Origin: Lachancea kluyveri NRRL Y-12651
Lineage: Eukaryota > Ascomycota > Saccharomycetes > Saccharomycetales > Saccharomycetaceae
Reading direction: 5' to 3'
NCBI GenBank assembly: GCA_000149225.2
Contig: CM000690.1
Coordinates: 248,001-312,000 of the forward strand
DNA: 64,000 nt
Shown here: positions 42,138 through 53,074 of the stretch, piece after piece
Layout of the letters: the number at the start of each line of letters is the position of its first letter
Position numbering within the stretch: position 1 is the stretch's first letter
The notes under the pieces: model-generated
What the model saw: only the letters and a program-made list of their open reading frames with translations
The model's database searches: none
What the model was told of the DNA's origin: nothing
Program-made: the position numbers and the translations under genes

Positions 42138-44543
42138 ATGTTTGACGGTGCTGGAAAAAAGAATGATGAGCTCGCTTCCCATCACTCTCCTAACTACTTG
42201 TCACCAAACTCTTGGGATAGCGCATCCGTCAGTGACAATACAAATACTACCAAGCAAGGTAACAGCCTTTTTCACGGTGAAACAACTCGGAATCAGTACA
42301 ATCGAAGCTTGTCACCATCTTCCAATCTACTTAGAGTTCCCAGCCCATTAAATGTTAATCCGTTTTCGTTGATGTCCACTGATACACCTTCTACAATTCA
42401 AACGCCCAAACCCGAATCTGACTATAACGACCAACTGACACAGCAACAAATATTTCCTCTTAATGATGTTTCCGTAACTGCTGGGAGCTTTGCTCAAAGT
42501 TCTGACATAGTAACTATGACTGCATCGTCTACAACTGCATCTGATACTAAAGCTGTTGATGCCAATTCCACTAGTACATCCACTAGTAGCGGTAAAATCT
42601 CCAAAAGGAAATACTCCAGAAATGGATGTACTGAGTGTAAAAAAAGGAGAATGAAATGTGACGAGGGTAAACCTTCTTGTTGGCAATGCACCAGATTAAA
42701 CAGAGAATGTGTATACATTTTGAATCCAAAGAATAAGAAAAGAAAGCCCAGAGTTGGCAGGAACGCTGGGAACTCAACCAAACATAGTGCCGCTAAACAA
42801 AAAACGGCAAAACATAAATGTGCTTCGCCAACATTAGAGTCTACATCAGTGCAGGCTCACTGCCACAGTTCACATATATCTAATTCGCCACTAGAAGCTT
42901 CTATAGCTAGTGCCACTGATTTGTCCAGTGGAAAAACGACACCTGCGCCTACAAGTTCCCTTCCTGCAAATGAGCTGCCAAATCTAATCCCTGCAGGAAA
43001 TGTCAACGCCTACGATGCCAATCTTCTTATTCAAAACCTAAACGATATCGTAAACATGAAGTTGAACGACTCCCTGATTAACGAGGATTTGAAAACTATA
43101 GATTTTTCTGAACTGGACATTCCGGAATTAAATGTTGTCTCCGCACAGAGTTCATATTCAACAGTACCGATTTCATTTTTAGTGGATAACATTATTACTT
43201 TTAATACAGACTTGAAATCCTTTAAACTAGGTGGAGTTCATGACAACTATTTGAAAGTATTTTACTACGATTGTTTAGATTCTATTGCACCATTTTTCCA
43301 AGACCAGGGAAACCCTCTCCGTGACATCTTATTGTCTTTTGCAAGAAAAGAATCTTACTTACTTTCAGCAATATTAGCCGTTGGAGGTTCTATCGCACAC
43401 AGAAAGTCAGCAAATGTTGAAGATGAAAAAGCCTATTGTGCATACTTATCGCACTGCTTAACCTTGCTAAGTGAACAATTTCAAAATGAAAACAATGTGA
43501 TAAATAAGATTGAACCGATTATTTTGACTGTCATTATGTTGACTTGGGATTGCATTTACACAATGAACAGCCAATGGAGATCTCATTTGAAAGGTGTCAC
43601 TGAGTTATTTAAGAAAATTAACTCTGGAAACTCTTCTAAGGTCTTAAATGTTGCCAAATGCTGGTTCAAAGTGATTGAAACTTTTGCCAGTATCAGCACT
43701 GTATTGGGAGGTTCACTAGTGCAAGAAAATGATTTAGATGCCATATTTGATCCTTACGATTACCAATATGTGGATTCCCTAAAATTTTTAAACATAATGA
43801 CACCATTAAACGAGTTCAACCTCTTACGTGGCCACAAAGAGGATTTTGATTTGGTTATCAAAGAAGTTTTCAAGGCTCTAAATATTATCAGACATTCGGA
43901 AAAGAGTTACTTTTCTGAAGAGGAGGGTCTTTTTGATAAAAATTTGGATTATCTCCTGTGGTCTAATCCCAACACTGATCTTTTCAAAGAACAATTATCT
44001 TATTTTAAGACCCAAAAGATTCTAGTTGAAATAGACAAACAACTGGAATACGAGTTCATTGACAAGTCCGGAATTATTCCAATTACAAGTCAATCACACC
44101 CCAGTAATAGTAAAATAGTAGACAATGCTGTCGACTTAGTTACATTGACAAGTGGGGAGCAGATAGCTATTAGTTGGTATGACATTTCTCACCAGACCCA
44201 AGTTTTGTCCTTTTTATTAATTGTTCTATTGAAACTGTTAGGTATTCCAAAGGAGTCGATTACTATCCAGCAAGTTGTTAAAAAGATTACCAGCTTTTTC
44301 AAGTTTTTAGATAGTGATAACCCACCAGAAAACTCCAGAACCTGTTACTGTAATTTCGCTGTACTTATTGCTGGTTTAAACGCAGTAGATGAGGAAACAA
44401 GGCAGGTAATCAAGAAATACTACAAGCTTAATGGTAACCGCTTCCAAAGGCTAACAGAACACAACTTGAACAGGCTAGAGAGGGTGTGGTATGGTAGTGA
44501 AGGTGGATATAAACTAAAAGATCAAGACGTCTTGACTTGGTAA
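42138..44543 (+). CDS. LYS14: Zn2Cys6 activator of lysine biosynthesis
   Basis: Transcriptional activator of the LYS genes that responds to alpha-aminoadipate semialdehyde. It has 801 residues (790 in S. cerevisiae). The zinc cluster is at about residues 164-192: RKYSRNGCTECKKRRMKCDE and CWQCTRLNRECVY, all six cysteines in place, followed by basic LNPKNKKRKPRV. The N-terminus is Ser/Thr-rich; the C-terminal two thirds is the fungal transcription-factor regulatory region (FLVDNIITFNTDLKSFKLGG). It is the YDR034C orthologue. A polyamine/arginine-type enzyme and a transporter follow it. Confidence 0.93.
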   Translation: MFDGAGKKNDELASHHSPNYLSPNSWDSASVSDNTNTTKQGNSLFHGETTRNQYNRSLSPSSNLLRVPSPLNVNPFSLMSTDTPSTIQTPKPESDYNDQLTQQQIFPLNDVSVTAGSFAQSSDIVTMTASSTTASDTKAVDANSTSTSTSSGKISKRKYSRNGCTECKKRRMKCDEGKPSCWQCTRLNRECVYILNPKNKKRKPRVGRNAGNSTKHSAAKQKTAKHKCASPTLESTSVQAHCHSSHISNSPLEASIASATDLSSGKTTPAPTSSLPANELPNLIPAGNVNAYDANLLIQNLNDIVNMKLNDSLINEDLKTIDFSELDIPELNVVSAQSSYSTVPISFLVDNIITFNTDLKSFKLGGVHDNYLKVFYYDCLDSIAPFFQDQGNPLRDILLSFARKESYLLSAILAVGGSIAHRKSANVEDEKAYCAYLSHCLTLLSEQFQNENNVINKIEPIILTVIMLTWDCIYTMNSQWRSHLKGVTELFKKINSGNSSKVLNVAKCWFKVIETFASISTVLGGSLVQENDLDAIFDPYDYQYVDSLKFLNIMTPLNEFNLLRGHKEDFDLVIKEVFKALNIIRHSEKSYFSEEEGLFDKNLDYLLWSNPNTDLFKEQLSYFKTQKILVEIDKQLEYEFIDKSGIIPITSQSHPSNSKIVDNAVDLVTLTSGEQIAISWYDISHQTQVLSFLLIVLLKLLGIPKESITIQQVVKKITSFFKFLDSDNPPENSRTCYCNFAVLIAGLNAVDEETRQVIKKYYKLNGNRFQRLTEHNLNRLERVWYGSEGGYKLKDQDVLTW

Positions 44544-44639
44544 AAAGGATTAATTAGGAAGTTTTCATAATAGGGTGTATCATTATTATCTAGGACTTAA
44601 ATAAAAGGTGTTTTATTTTCTTTCAATTTTGGTTTTGGT

Positions 44640-45941
44640 TCATTCAACTGTCATTAGGCCCAAAATAGAGTCGATCACTTGAGCAGCAACTATTGTAGTG
44701 ATGTCACCGTTAGTATCAAAGGCTGGTAATACCTCAACCACATCTGCACCGATGATATTCAAACCTTCCAATCCATCCAAGATAGTTAGCAATTCTCTAG
44801 AGGTCAATCCGCCTGGTTCAGGAGTACCAGTACCAGGGGCTACAGATAAATCAAGGACATCAATGTCGATAGTCAAATATACTGGCAAATCACCAACTTT
44901 GTCTTTTATTTGACGCGTGATGCCTTTAATGCCAATGATATCCAAATCACGGGCGACAATCTTTTCAAAACCACAGTCGTAATCATGCTGCTCGTCACTA
45001 GGGTCAATAAACGGAGCCCTGATACCAACGTGCAAGGACTTGCCATCCGCAATGTAACCATTTTCATGGGCAAAATGTAGAAAAGTACCATGGTTAATAC
45101 TTTGTCTTTTAGTGATACCACCACCAAGAATCTTGGGGTCCCACGTATCGATGTGAGAATCGAAGTGAATCACTGCCATCGGTCCGTGATGCTCATAGGC
45201 TGATTTCAAGGCCATTAAAGTAATAGTATGATCGCCACCTAGGGTGATAATTCTAGGAACTTGTCCCGTTTCCTTAACCGTGGTTTGATTATGGATTCTT
45301 CTCTGACCTCTATACAACTGATTCAAAGCGATTCTGTTGTCATAAGGTGTCATTGGAACGTCACCACAGTCAACAATCTTATAGTTGGAATCATATGGAT
45401 TTAGCTTACGCAACTTTGAACCTGGAAAACCACGTACTGGAGAAAGACCGGCGCCCAATCTACGAGAACCTTGTCTAATACCGTTAGGGCCAAACCTAGC
45501 ACCGGGACGATATGACACTGCTGTGTCAAATGGGGCACCGACAATAGCTATATCATAAGAAGGAGCATGTTTAGAATTGGGATCGACAAAACAATTTGCT
45601 TGCGGTAAGTGGGCAAAAGTTACAATACCGGAAAAGGCGTTTAGATCGTCAAAGTAGTCATCATCTGGATACTGAAGTTGATTCCTTTCGTAAAAGCCAC
45701 ACATTGCCTTGAACGCTGGGTCCTCATCATGTTCTAGTTGGTATCCAAGAGCTTCCTTAGTACTAATAATACCATCGTGAGTTTGCAGTAGTTCGCTATA
45801 CAACTGAGTCATTAGACCCTTTACATTATGCTCATGTGATCCCTTTTCCCGATCATCGAGAAGCTTCTGCTTGAAGGGCAATACACCGGCGGTTGAAACG
45901 GTGGCTAGAGCTGTCAAAAACCACAAAGTCTGACTTAACAT
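44640..45941 (-). CDS. Secreted agmatinase-like ureohydrolase
   Basis: Arginase/agmatinase superfamily; relatives hydrolyse agmatine or other guanidino compounds to urea and an amine, using two manganese ions. It has 433 residues. The first 18 or so (MLSQTLWFLTALATVSTAG) are a signal peptide, so the enzyme enters the secretory path. Metal-ligand motifs are complete: GGDHTIT, HFDSHIDTWD and IDIDVLDLSVAPGTGTPEPGG. A fungal insert separates the signal from the core. S. cerevisiae has only arginase Car1, without a signal peptide, so this is an additional gene; Schizosaccharomyces has similar agmatinases. Agmatinase is the best guess; the true substrate cannot be read from sequence. It converges with LYS14 and diverges from a MATE transporter. 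Confidence 0.88.
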   Translation of the reverse strand: MLSQTLWFLTALATVSTAGVLPFKQKLLDDREKGSHEHNVKGLMTQLYSELLQTHDGIISTKEALGYQLEHDEDPAFKAMCGFYERNQLQYPDDDYFDDLNAFSGIVTFAHLPQANCFVDPNSKHAPSYDIAIVGAPFDTAVSYRPGARFGPNGIRQGSRRLGAGLSPVRGFPGSKLRKLNPYDSNYKIVDCGDVPMTPYDNRIALNQLYRGQRRIHNQTTVKETGQVPRIITLGGDHTITLMALKSAYEHHGPMAVIHFDSHIDTWDPKILGGGITKRQSINHGTFLHFAHENGYIADGKSLHVGIRAPFIDPSDEQHDYDCGFEKIVARDLDIIGIKGITRQIKDKVGDLPVYLTIDIDVLDLSVAPGTGTPEPGGLTSRELLTILDGLEGLNIIGADVVEVLPAFDTNGDITTIVAAQVIDSILGLMTVE

Positions 45942-46193
45942 TACCTCACAGTATCAAAATTAACTCTTGGACTTTAATTTAATCATTATTTAGTAACCTC
46001 TCTATCATCTTTTCTATTACTTTTATACAATTCTGGTCGGAAAAATATCCGTCGCTTTTGTTTACCCAAAGTGGTAGTAAATTCCGGATAATGGTCTCGG
46101 TGTTCAAGTAAGACGGTATGTATGCGTATACCCATATATAAACGCATATACAATGTGCTTTGGCCAAAAGAACCGTTTCGTTTAGTTCAAAAA

Positions 46194-47690
46194 ATGTATG
46201 CTACTCAAATGAACGTGGAGGAAGAGACAGCTAATAGGCAGGCAGTTCACTTTTCAACACGCGCAACGTCCTACGGGTCGGTAGACAACGTCAAGTCAAA
46301 CGAAGAAACACAGAACACAACATACCAGCATGAATTCAAAGAGATTGGTACAAACTCTATTCCTTTAATATTTACATTCGTACTGCAGTCTTCCCTATCT
46401 ATGATGACTATTTTCTTTGTAGGAAGATTGGGTGCCTTAGAACTGGGAGCTGTGTCACTGGCAAATGTGACATTTACAGTTACCTCCGCAGTATTTATCG
46501 GCATGGCCACTTGTTTAGATACAATGTGTCCCCAGGCATTTGGAGCAAAGCAATATAGACTAGTTGGATTATATTTCCAAAGGAGCTGTGCAATCAGCTT
46601 TGTATTCGCGATTCCAATAGCCTTAACCTGGTACTACTCAAGCTCTCTGTTATCCCGAATCATCGACGATCCTGCGCTAGTAAATATTTCTTCCAGGTAT
46701 TTGAAAGTCATGATAATGAGTATCCCGGGGTACGTAGTATTTGAAAGTGGTAAGAAGTTTTTGCAAGCACAAGGCAATTTCACTACAGGCCAGCATATTT
46801 TGTTCATATGTGCGCCACTGAACATGGTCCTGAACTACCTACTAATATTCAAATTGGATCTTGGATACATCGGCGCACCAATTGCCACCACGCTCTCATA
46901 TAACCTTATGGGTCTATTCCTAATATGCTATATCTGCTACAAAAACATAACCACAGAAGACACCGAGGAGACACCAGACTGCTGGAACAGAATTGAATCG
47001 TGGGATGAGATATTTAGCAACTGGAATCCAATGATCTCATTGGCAGTACCAGGGATCATCATGATTGAGGCTGAATTTCTTGCTTTTGAGTTGCTAACCG
47101 TTTTAGCAGCCAAGTTTGGTACGACGGTCCTAGCAGCACAGTCAGTCACAGCTTCGATCCAATCACTCACTTTCCAAGTTCCATTTTCGATTGGGGTTGC
47201 TGCATCAAATAGAATCGCCTATCATATTGGTACTAAAAACATTTGGAATTGCCAAATTGCTACTAGGACCACTGTTATTCAGCTCGGTTTTATCGTGGGG
47301 TTTGGCAACTTTCTCTTCTTGTTGTTGGGCAGATATAAAATCTCCTCATTATTTAGTAATGATCCTGAAGTAGTTGAAATTGCTGCCAAATTATTACCAA
47401 TAATTGGTGTTAACCAGCTTTACGATGTTTTCAATGTTTTGGCTGCTGGTTGTCTAAGGGCTCAGGGAAGACAGAAAATTGGTGGATATTTGAATTTAGC
47501 AGCTTACTATCTATTGGGACTACCATTAGCTGTACTCCTCGGCTTTAAGTATAACATGAAGGCACAAGGGTTTTGGATCGGATTAGGGTGTGGTATTCTA
47601 GTTTTGGCATTAAGTGAGCTGTATTGCCTATATAAATCCAATTGGCCAAAGATTGTGAAGAACTCTCAGAATTTGCATAATAAGAAATAG
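46194..47690 (+). CDS. MATE-family multidrug/toxin exporter
   Basis: Twelve-helix antiporter of the MATE family, like S. cerevisiae Erc1 and YDR338C, exporting cationic or amphipathic compounds by proton exchange. From ATG 46194 it has 498 residues, a normal size. The N-terminus is soluble (TQMNVEEETANR); MATE signs include SIPLIFTFVLQSSLSMMTIFF, MATCLDTMCPQAFGAKQY and VPFSIGVAASNRIAYHIG. An in-frame ATG at 46122 would add 24 residues, but a TATA-like CATATATAA sits there (46133-46141), so I chose the later start. No MATE gene is next to LYS14 in S. cerevisiae. It diverges from the ureohydrolase, about 250 bases apart. Confidence 0.9.
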   Translation: MYATQMNVEEETANRQAVHFSTRATSYGSVDNVKSNEETQNTTYQHEFKEIGTNSIPLIFTFVLQSSLSMMTIFFVGRLGALELGAVSLANVTFTVTSAVFIGMATCLDTMCPQAFGAKQYRLVGLYFQRSCAISFVFAIPIALTWYYSSSLLSRIIDDPALVNISSRYLKVMIMSIPGYVVFESGKKFLQAQGNFTTGQHILFICAPLNMVLNYLLIFKLDLGYIGAPIATTLSYNLMGLFLICYICYKNITTEDTEETPDCWNRIESWDEIFSNWNPMISLAVPGIIMIEAEFLAFELLTVLAAKFGTTVLAAQSVTASIQSLTFQVPFSIGVAASNRIAYHIGTKNIWNCQIATRTTVIQLGFIVGFGNFLFLLLGRYKISSLFSNDPEVVEIAAKLLPIIGVNQLYDVFNVLAAGCLRAQGRQKIGGYLNLAAYYLLGLPLAVLLGFKYNMKAQGFWIGLGCGILVLALSELYCLYKSNWPKIVKNSQNLHNKK

Positions 47691-49231
47691 GTTTAAATAC
47701 CATGCATGGATATAAAAATAACAACAGATAATTTTAATCAAATGTAGCCGTTTTGTCGAAGATCATCATATCACCATTTTACTTTAATTTTTTCTCATTT
47801 TTACTACATACCACATTGATTTTTCTCGACTGATTATCGAACCACTGGGTTTAAATTTCTGCCTGGAGAAGATAATATTTGCCTAAAATGGTGTTCCTGT
47901 AAGAATATTTAGCGGATTGCTAGCCTCTCAAACTCAAAAATTTGGAGCTGTTACAAAGCTCCTCAAAATATTTAAGTTGAATGGATTATTAAAGTTCATA
48001 ATCATATCTGGCTGTAGAGGTCAAGCCAAAAGCTTTTGTCCCCATCAGAAGTAATTCGAATATAATTATTGATGGGCATGGAATTTTTTCAAGAATATAG
48101 CACATACAACCCAGGTAAAATTATTTCGCATATAGTTTCGGTGACTGGGCATCCTTAAGCGCACGCAATTCAACAATTGAAAATCAATCACTCCCAGGTG
48201 TTTATTGTGGGGTGAATGCGTACTACTACGGAATAATATGACATATAATACTGAAAGCTGCTTACCTTTCACATATCTTGAAACTAAACGGATCAGATTC
48301 TTAATTTGAGAGCACTAGAAGCATGGTTAAAATACTTACCAATGCCTTAGCATCTTGTAAAAGACCTGCAATACTCTCGAAGTTTACCAGACTAGGAGAA
48401 GTATTTTGTTCAAATGGAGTTAGCTCAAAAATGTAGTCTCGTTATAGTTGCATTACCATGGCGTTAAGGGCAATGGCTGAAGTAATTATTCCTGCTCGTT
48501 TCATGAGTACAAGCGTTACGAAGCTGCTCTCGTGTCATTAACGCTACTGTTTTGCTTACAGACAAATATACCCAATATATATATATAGAATTTGCAACGC
48601 ACAGGCTCCTTTAAATTACTTCGATTATCCTGGATTTCTCTAAAGTTCTCACGAACTTTCAGTGTTTTCATACGCTCGTAAATTCTACATGAAATGTGTC
48701 ACCTCGCACCGAGAATCTGAATTTTTAAAAAATCTTTTTATTACCAAAAAATAAAGTAGTACTAGAATACTGAATTACTTAGAACATATAATATCTGGGC
48801 ATCAAGGTTTTAGGATTTCCTGGCCTTCGGATAAGTGGGACCTGAATTTCTTTGCAGAAAATTCCCCTCACAATCATTAAAACCAGCACATGCTATAGCA
48901 CAGCGGCTGATATCTTTTCATGTAAACACCTCGATCGATGATTTAGGAGTAAGGTCCTCAGAATGGAACAAAACTGCCATAAAAAGCTTGATTCTAAAAA
49001 GCTTGGAAATCGAAAAGAAAAAAAAAGGGAAAAAGTTGAAATTAACAATGCTCAGAAACTGTACATTTGACAAGGGTATTAGACATTAGAGTGGTAATAC
49101 ATTAGTGAAGAAATGTATATTTCTCTCTTAAAAAAACGAACGAAAAGAAATGAGCGTAAAGAAAGCGAACGGCAAACTGAGAATATATTGGCATCAGTAG
49201 TCATAATTCGTAAAATTTATCAAATAATCAG
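47691..49231. other. Convergent gene-poor region MATE / MRH1
   Basis: About 1.5 kb of AT-rich sequence between two converging genes. Frames such as 48835-49089 have random composition. A short (TA) run lies near 48575-48587. No RNA gene or LTR recognised. Confidence 0.4.
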
Positions 49232-50185
49232 TTATGGTTTTGGAGTAGCTGGAGCTGGAATGCGGGAAGCTGGTGTTGCTCTTGGCGAAGTCACTGCAGT
49301 TTCACCAGAGTTTCTGGCAGTAGAAATAGAGTTGATGGATTTTTCATGGGGCAAAACATTAAATTGAGCAGCTGATGGAACCAAACCCAACCTCTCTAAC
49401 CCAATACTACTTGCAACGACGACAAATAAAGATGGGAAAGCACCTAACAACAGAACATCTAGGACACCGTAGAAAATGGCCTCTGAGTTGGGTTGAATAG
49501 CATTACCACCTTCAGAAACACCGAAACAAATTGGATAGATACCCCATAAAAACATGATAATACCCATTGCAAAAGTAAAGGTTTGGAAAACGTCTTGGCC
49601 TAATTTTTTGGCTAGATTACGGGAAGTTGTCATTAAGGTGACACAGCAGCACACGGCAGCGGCAATACCCAAAGAGTAGTAACCCCATTTGTAAGTGGAG
49701 TGGACCAAAGAACCAATCAACATACAAATAACGTAAATTTCTGTCATACCAATATTAAACACAGTTTGTATCCATGGCGTGGTGGTTAACAAACACATTT
49801 GAATGACTGGCCATGGCATAGACAAAAACCAGCCAATATAACGAGCGTAAAAGATTTGTCTGTAACCAGGGAACACGGTTTGGTCATCTGTCTTAACATG
49901 GTTAAATTCGGCTTTAATTGGAGTCCAACCCAAGTCTGAGGCAACAGTGAAATAAGTTAGTGCCATAAATACAGTTGGTGCAATTGCAGTGAAATAGAAA
50001 ACACGTTCGTTTGCAGGCTTGCGGAACATTAAACCAATTAGCAACAATGCAATTACTAAAAACACACAAAAGGCAGAGAACAACCAATCAGAACCACGGA
50101 CTGTTAAGTGGAAATCTGCACCTATAGGTTTGTTGATCTCGATGGCTTCATTACCACCTCTTTTAATTAATTCGACGTATGCCAT
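49232..50185 (-). CDS. MRH1: Opsin-fold plasma-membrane protein, Mrh1/Yro2 type
   Basis: A seven-helix membrane protein of the microbial-rhodopsin fold (317 residues; S. cerevisiae Mrh1 is 320). Signs are SDWLFSAFCVFLVIALLLIG for helix 1, RQIFYARYIGWFLSMPWPVI for helix 3, and a last helix with DVLLLGAFPSLF. The retinal lysine is absent: the D-x-x-x-K of helix 7 reads D-V-L-L-L, as in other yeast Mrh1/Yro2/Hsp30 proteins, so it is not a photoreceptor. The tail is rich in Ser, Pro and Ala (PRATPASRIPAPATPKP). It stands for the YDR033W/YBR054W pair. A very long upstream region (1.9 kb) suits a strongly regulated gene. Confidence 0.94.
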   Translation of the reverse strand: MAYVELIKRGGNEAIEINKPIGADFHLTVRGSDWLFSAFCVFLVIALLLIGLMFRKPANERVFYFTAIAPTVFMALTYFTVASDLGWTPIKAEFNHVKTDDQTVFPGYRQIFYARYIGWFLSMPWPVIQMCLLTTTPWIQTVFNIGMTEIYVICMLIGSLVHSTYKWGYYSLGIAAAVCCCVTLMTTSRNLAKKLGQDVFQTFTFAMGIIMFLWGIYPICFGVSEGGNAIQPNSEAIFYGVLDVLLLGAFPSLFVVVASSIGLERLGLVPSAAQFNVLPHEKSINSISTARNSGETAVTSPRATPASRIPAPATPKP

Positions 50186-52048
50186 GTTTTTAAATTATTA
50201 ATGAATTTCTCTTTTGAATAAGTTATTATTGGAAATTATCTTTTTTTATTCCTTGGATTATGTGAACTAGAACAAAAGGGAAAAGATGGTATTAGCAGAA
50301 TCTGGGATGGATCATGCTATAAGTTCACACTTATATACATTTTGTTCCCATAAATTTACTAGGTTTATAAATTACCCAAAGGAGAGAATAGATTAGCCGA
50401 GTGAATTTGACACAAGTGGTAACGGTAGCCAGTTTTTACCTTCATAATTCTATGATTTTCTTAGAACAGTCTTTAATTCCGCTGACGCCAGTACCCGGTT
50501 ATTTAGGTTCCGCCAGTTGTCGAAGAGCCACGCATGATGTGGTGTACAGGTGCGGATATGGTTACGTAAGATCACGATATTGCCAGATGTATTGAGATTT
50601 TGTATTATTAACTTAGAGACCATTAAGGGTTGCGGGATTTAAAGAATAAGGTCCTGAGAGTATCTAAACTGCAATATGGGGATACGGCTTCTATGTTATT
50701 ATCTTGTTGGATGCATCGCCAATGGCAATGCGACTGGAAGACAAGAGGCAGTTAAGATCACTCGACGTCTATTTACCGCAAACCTAAAAGAATTAGACCT
50801 CTCAATGCCCAACAACTACTCATGTATCTAGCAGAAAACGCGCAAAATCCGCGAAACCGAGCAAATAACTACGATTCCATATGCACTCGAGTTAACTCCC
50901 TGAATTTCTGATTGTGCATGAACCCCCAATCCTACTTGCCCTAACTCCCACTCAAGTAATCGGCTTTGGTGACTCCCGTACAATGCTTCTTAAGCAAAAA
51001 CGTCAAGCGTATAGACATCAGTATGAAGAGGACCAACGGATTTTAGCAGTCTTGCGTATGCCGTATTCTTGTAATACGTGCTACGACAACGATTATTGCA
51101 TATCTAGAAACATACCACACTAGACACCATAAGAGTTTTTACACCCCGAACGTTAAACAAAGGTCATATGTAGCGTATATGTTAACTGCCATAGAAGAGA
51201 AACGGTCAACAACAACAACAATAATGACGACAACGACAACAACAGCATCATCATCATCGTCGTCATCACGCGTGGATTACTACAAACAGTAAAAGGTAAA
51301 ACCACTGTACATCTGGGATCTTAGAAAATCACTGCCATTCTGTTACTGTAATCAACTAGAGTCCGAGCCAAAACGTATGTAAGCAGTACTTAATGAAATG
51401 TTCTCATGTTCCGGTTTCTCGGCTCACCACTGCAACGTACGGTTGTTAATAGTCACTCACTGGGCCAAAAAAGTGCTCTTGCAGTTTGAAAAACTACGTA
51501 AATGAGCTTTAGAGTCAAGTAGTGGAAGCGGCGGTAAAATACCTCAACAACTCATCGTATCTGGGCTGCCACTTTTCTTACCCTTCTGGGAATACCGATG
51601 CCAAACGGAAATAGTGCCGTGATGAGGCATCTCACAGGGCGAAAATTCGTAATTGTCATTTCGGATCCTGTTCGAAAGGGATTGTCAAAAGCTTGTGAAC
51701 TAAAGAGTTTAGCCTGCCAATAGATTTGATATCCCTGTTACCTTATTGTAATTCAACAGGGAAAGTATCGCTATCTTGAAAATCGGGATGCAGAAACCTG
51801 GTGTCCCTACATGTGTTTATTGCGCACTCCATAAACTTTCACATTGTAGCCTCGAAGCTAAAAAGACTTGCAGGTTTAGAAAAAAAAAAAATGCGGATAT
51901 TCTTAGTTTTTCCATTTTTGCCAATCTCTGTTAGGGGTAAAAACTCGGCTTAAAAATGCGAAAACTAATATTTGTCCTTTATTAATTTAGACAAGTACCA
52001 AGTTAGCTTTCACAATTCGTATTATCCATATTCAAAAACGCTCAAACA
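50186..52048. promoter_or_regulatory. Long divergent region MRH1 / YBR053C-type gene
   Basis: About 1.86 kb, the longest gene-free stretch outside the retroelement. It includes a trinucleotide-repeat patch (CAA, GAC, CAT and CGT units) at 51206-51268. Short frames (50401-50595, 50914-51123) look random. No tRNA, LTR or known ncRNA was recognised. Confidence 0.4.
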
Positions 52049-53074
52049 ATGGCACAAATAGTAGAGTTGTCGTTGGAGCCTTATATTCATCTCCCAGACA
52101 GCAGGTTGTCCGAAGGTGTGACTTACATGGCCAAAGCTCGCAATTTGCTATGGGTCGACATTTTCCGTGGTGAGATTCACAAAGTGACAGATATCGACAA
52201 TCCAGCTTCATCTCACGATTTTATCGCCATCTCTAGAGAGAACTACCGAGGGAAATATCCCTGTGATGCTGCATATCCTGAACGCGTCGGTGTAGTCTTC
52301 CCCATCGAAACCGAAGAAGGCGTGGATAAAGTACTATTTGCAAGTAAATATGGTATTGGTATCACGGAGTTTTCTACAAAGAGCTGGGAATATTTAGTCC
52401 TGTATTCCTCCTGCGAAAAACTATCACGCAAAGATTTTTCTCGTTTACGGACTAATGATGGCAACGTGGCCCCCAACGGTGAGCTGTACGTTGGGTTAAT
52501 GAACGATTTCCATGTAGGCGTAGATACAAGCAAACCTGCGGAAGGCTGCCTGTTGCGTATCAACATCCCTGAAAGAAAGGTGCAACTAGTATTAGACCAA
52601 GTTTACATTCCCAATAGCATCAATTGGAACCAAGACAAAAGCATCATGTACTTGACCGACTCCCTGAACTTCACTATTTGGTCGATTCCATACGCAGACA
52701 ACGCTCCTGATTTGGATGCGAAACACAAATTCACTGAATTCAAGGGATTAAACAAGGAGTTCGAATCACCGGAGCCTGACGGCAGTGTGGTAGACTTTAG
52801 AGATGGTCTGTTGTACAGCGCTGTGTGGTCCACACACAAGGTACAGTGTTTCGATGCTCTAGGTAACCTTGTCAAGGAGTTGGTCTTTCCAGATGCGGCG
52901 AGAATCTCTTGTTGTTGCATCGGTGCAGACGGAGACTTATTCGTGACTACTGGTAACCTCAACGTAGAAAACGGTGGCGGTGAAGACAAAGGTGGCTGCT
53001 TGTATCGCGTGCCTTCCTCGTTTGTAAGTGGCCAAGGCACTGTGATTAGTTCTAAAAGACAACCTCTAGTGTGA
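52049..53074 (+). CDS. SMP-30/gluconolactonase-like protein, YBR053C type
   Basis: Member of the SMP-30/regucalcin/gluconolactonase beta-propeller family. It has 341 residues (358 in S. cerevisiae YBR053C). Family features: RLSEGVTYMAKARNLLWVDI near the start, NDGNVAPNGELYVGLMND in the middle, IPNSINWNQDKSIMYLTDS, then PEPDGSVVDFRDGLLYSAVW and the C-terminal ISCCCIGADGDLFVTTG. The usual metal ligands (Glu near residue 18, Asn, Asp) can be seen in these motifs. The physiological substrate is not established for the yeast protein. Confidence 0.92.
   Translation: MAQIVELSLEPYIHLPDSRLSEGVTYMAKARNLLWVDIFRGEIHKVTDIDNPASSHDFIAISRENYRGKYPCDAAYPERVGVVFPIETEEGVDKVLFASKYGIGITEFSTKSWEYLVLYSSCEKLSRKDFSRLRTNDGNVAPNGELYVGLMNDFHVGVDTSKPAEGCLLRINIPERKVQLVLDQVYIPNSINWNQDKSIMYLTDSLNFTIWSIPYADNAPDLDAKHKFTEFKGLNKEFESPEPDGSVVDFRDGLLYSAVWSTHKVQCFDALGNLVKELVFPDAARISCCCIGADGDLFVTTGNLNVENGGGEDKGGCLYRVPSSFVSGQGTVISSKRQPLV

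Noticed and set aside
46122-46193. Longer start for the MATE transporter
   Set aside because: The extension includes a TATA-like sequence and no MATE similarity; ATG 46194 is preferred.
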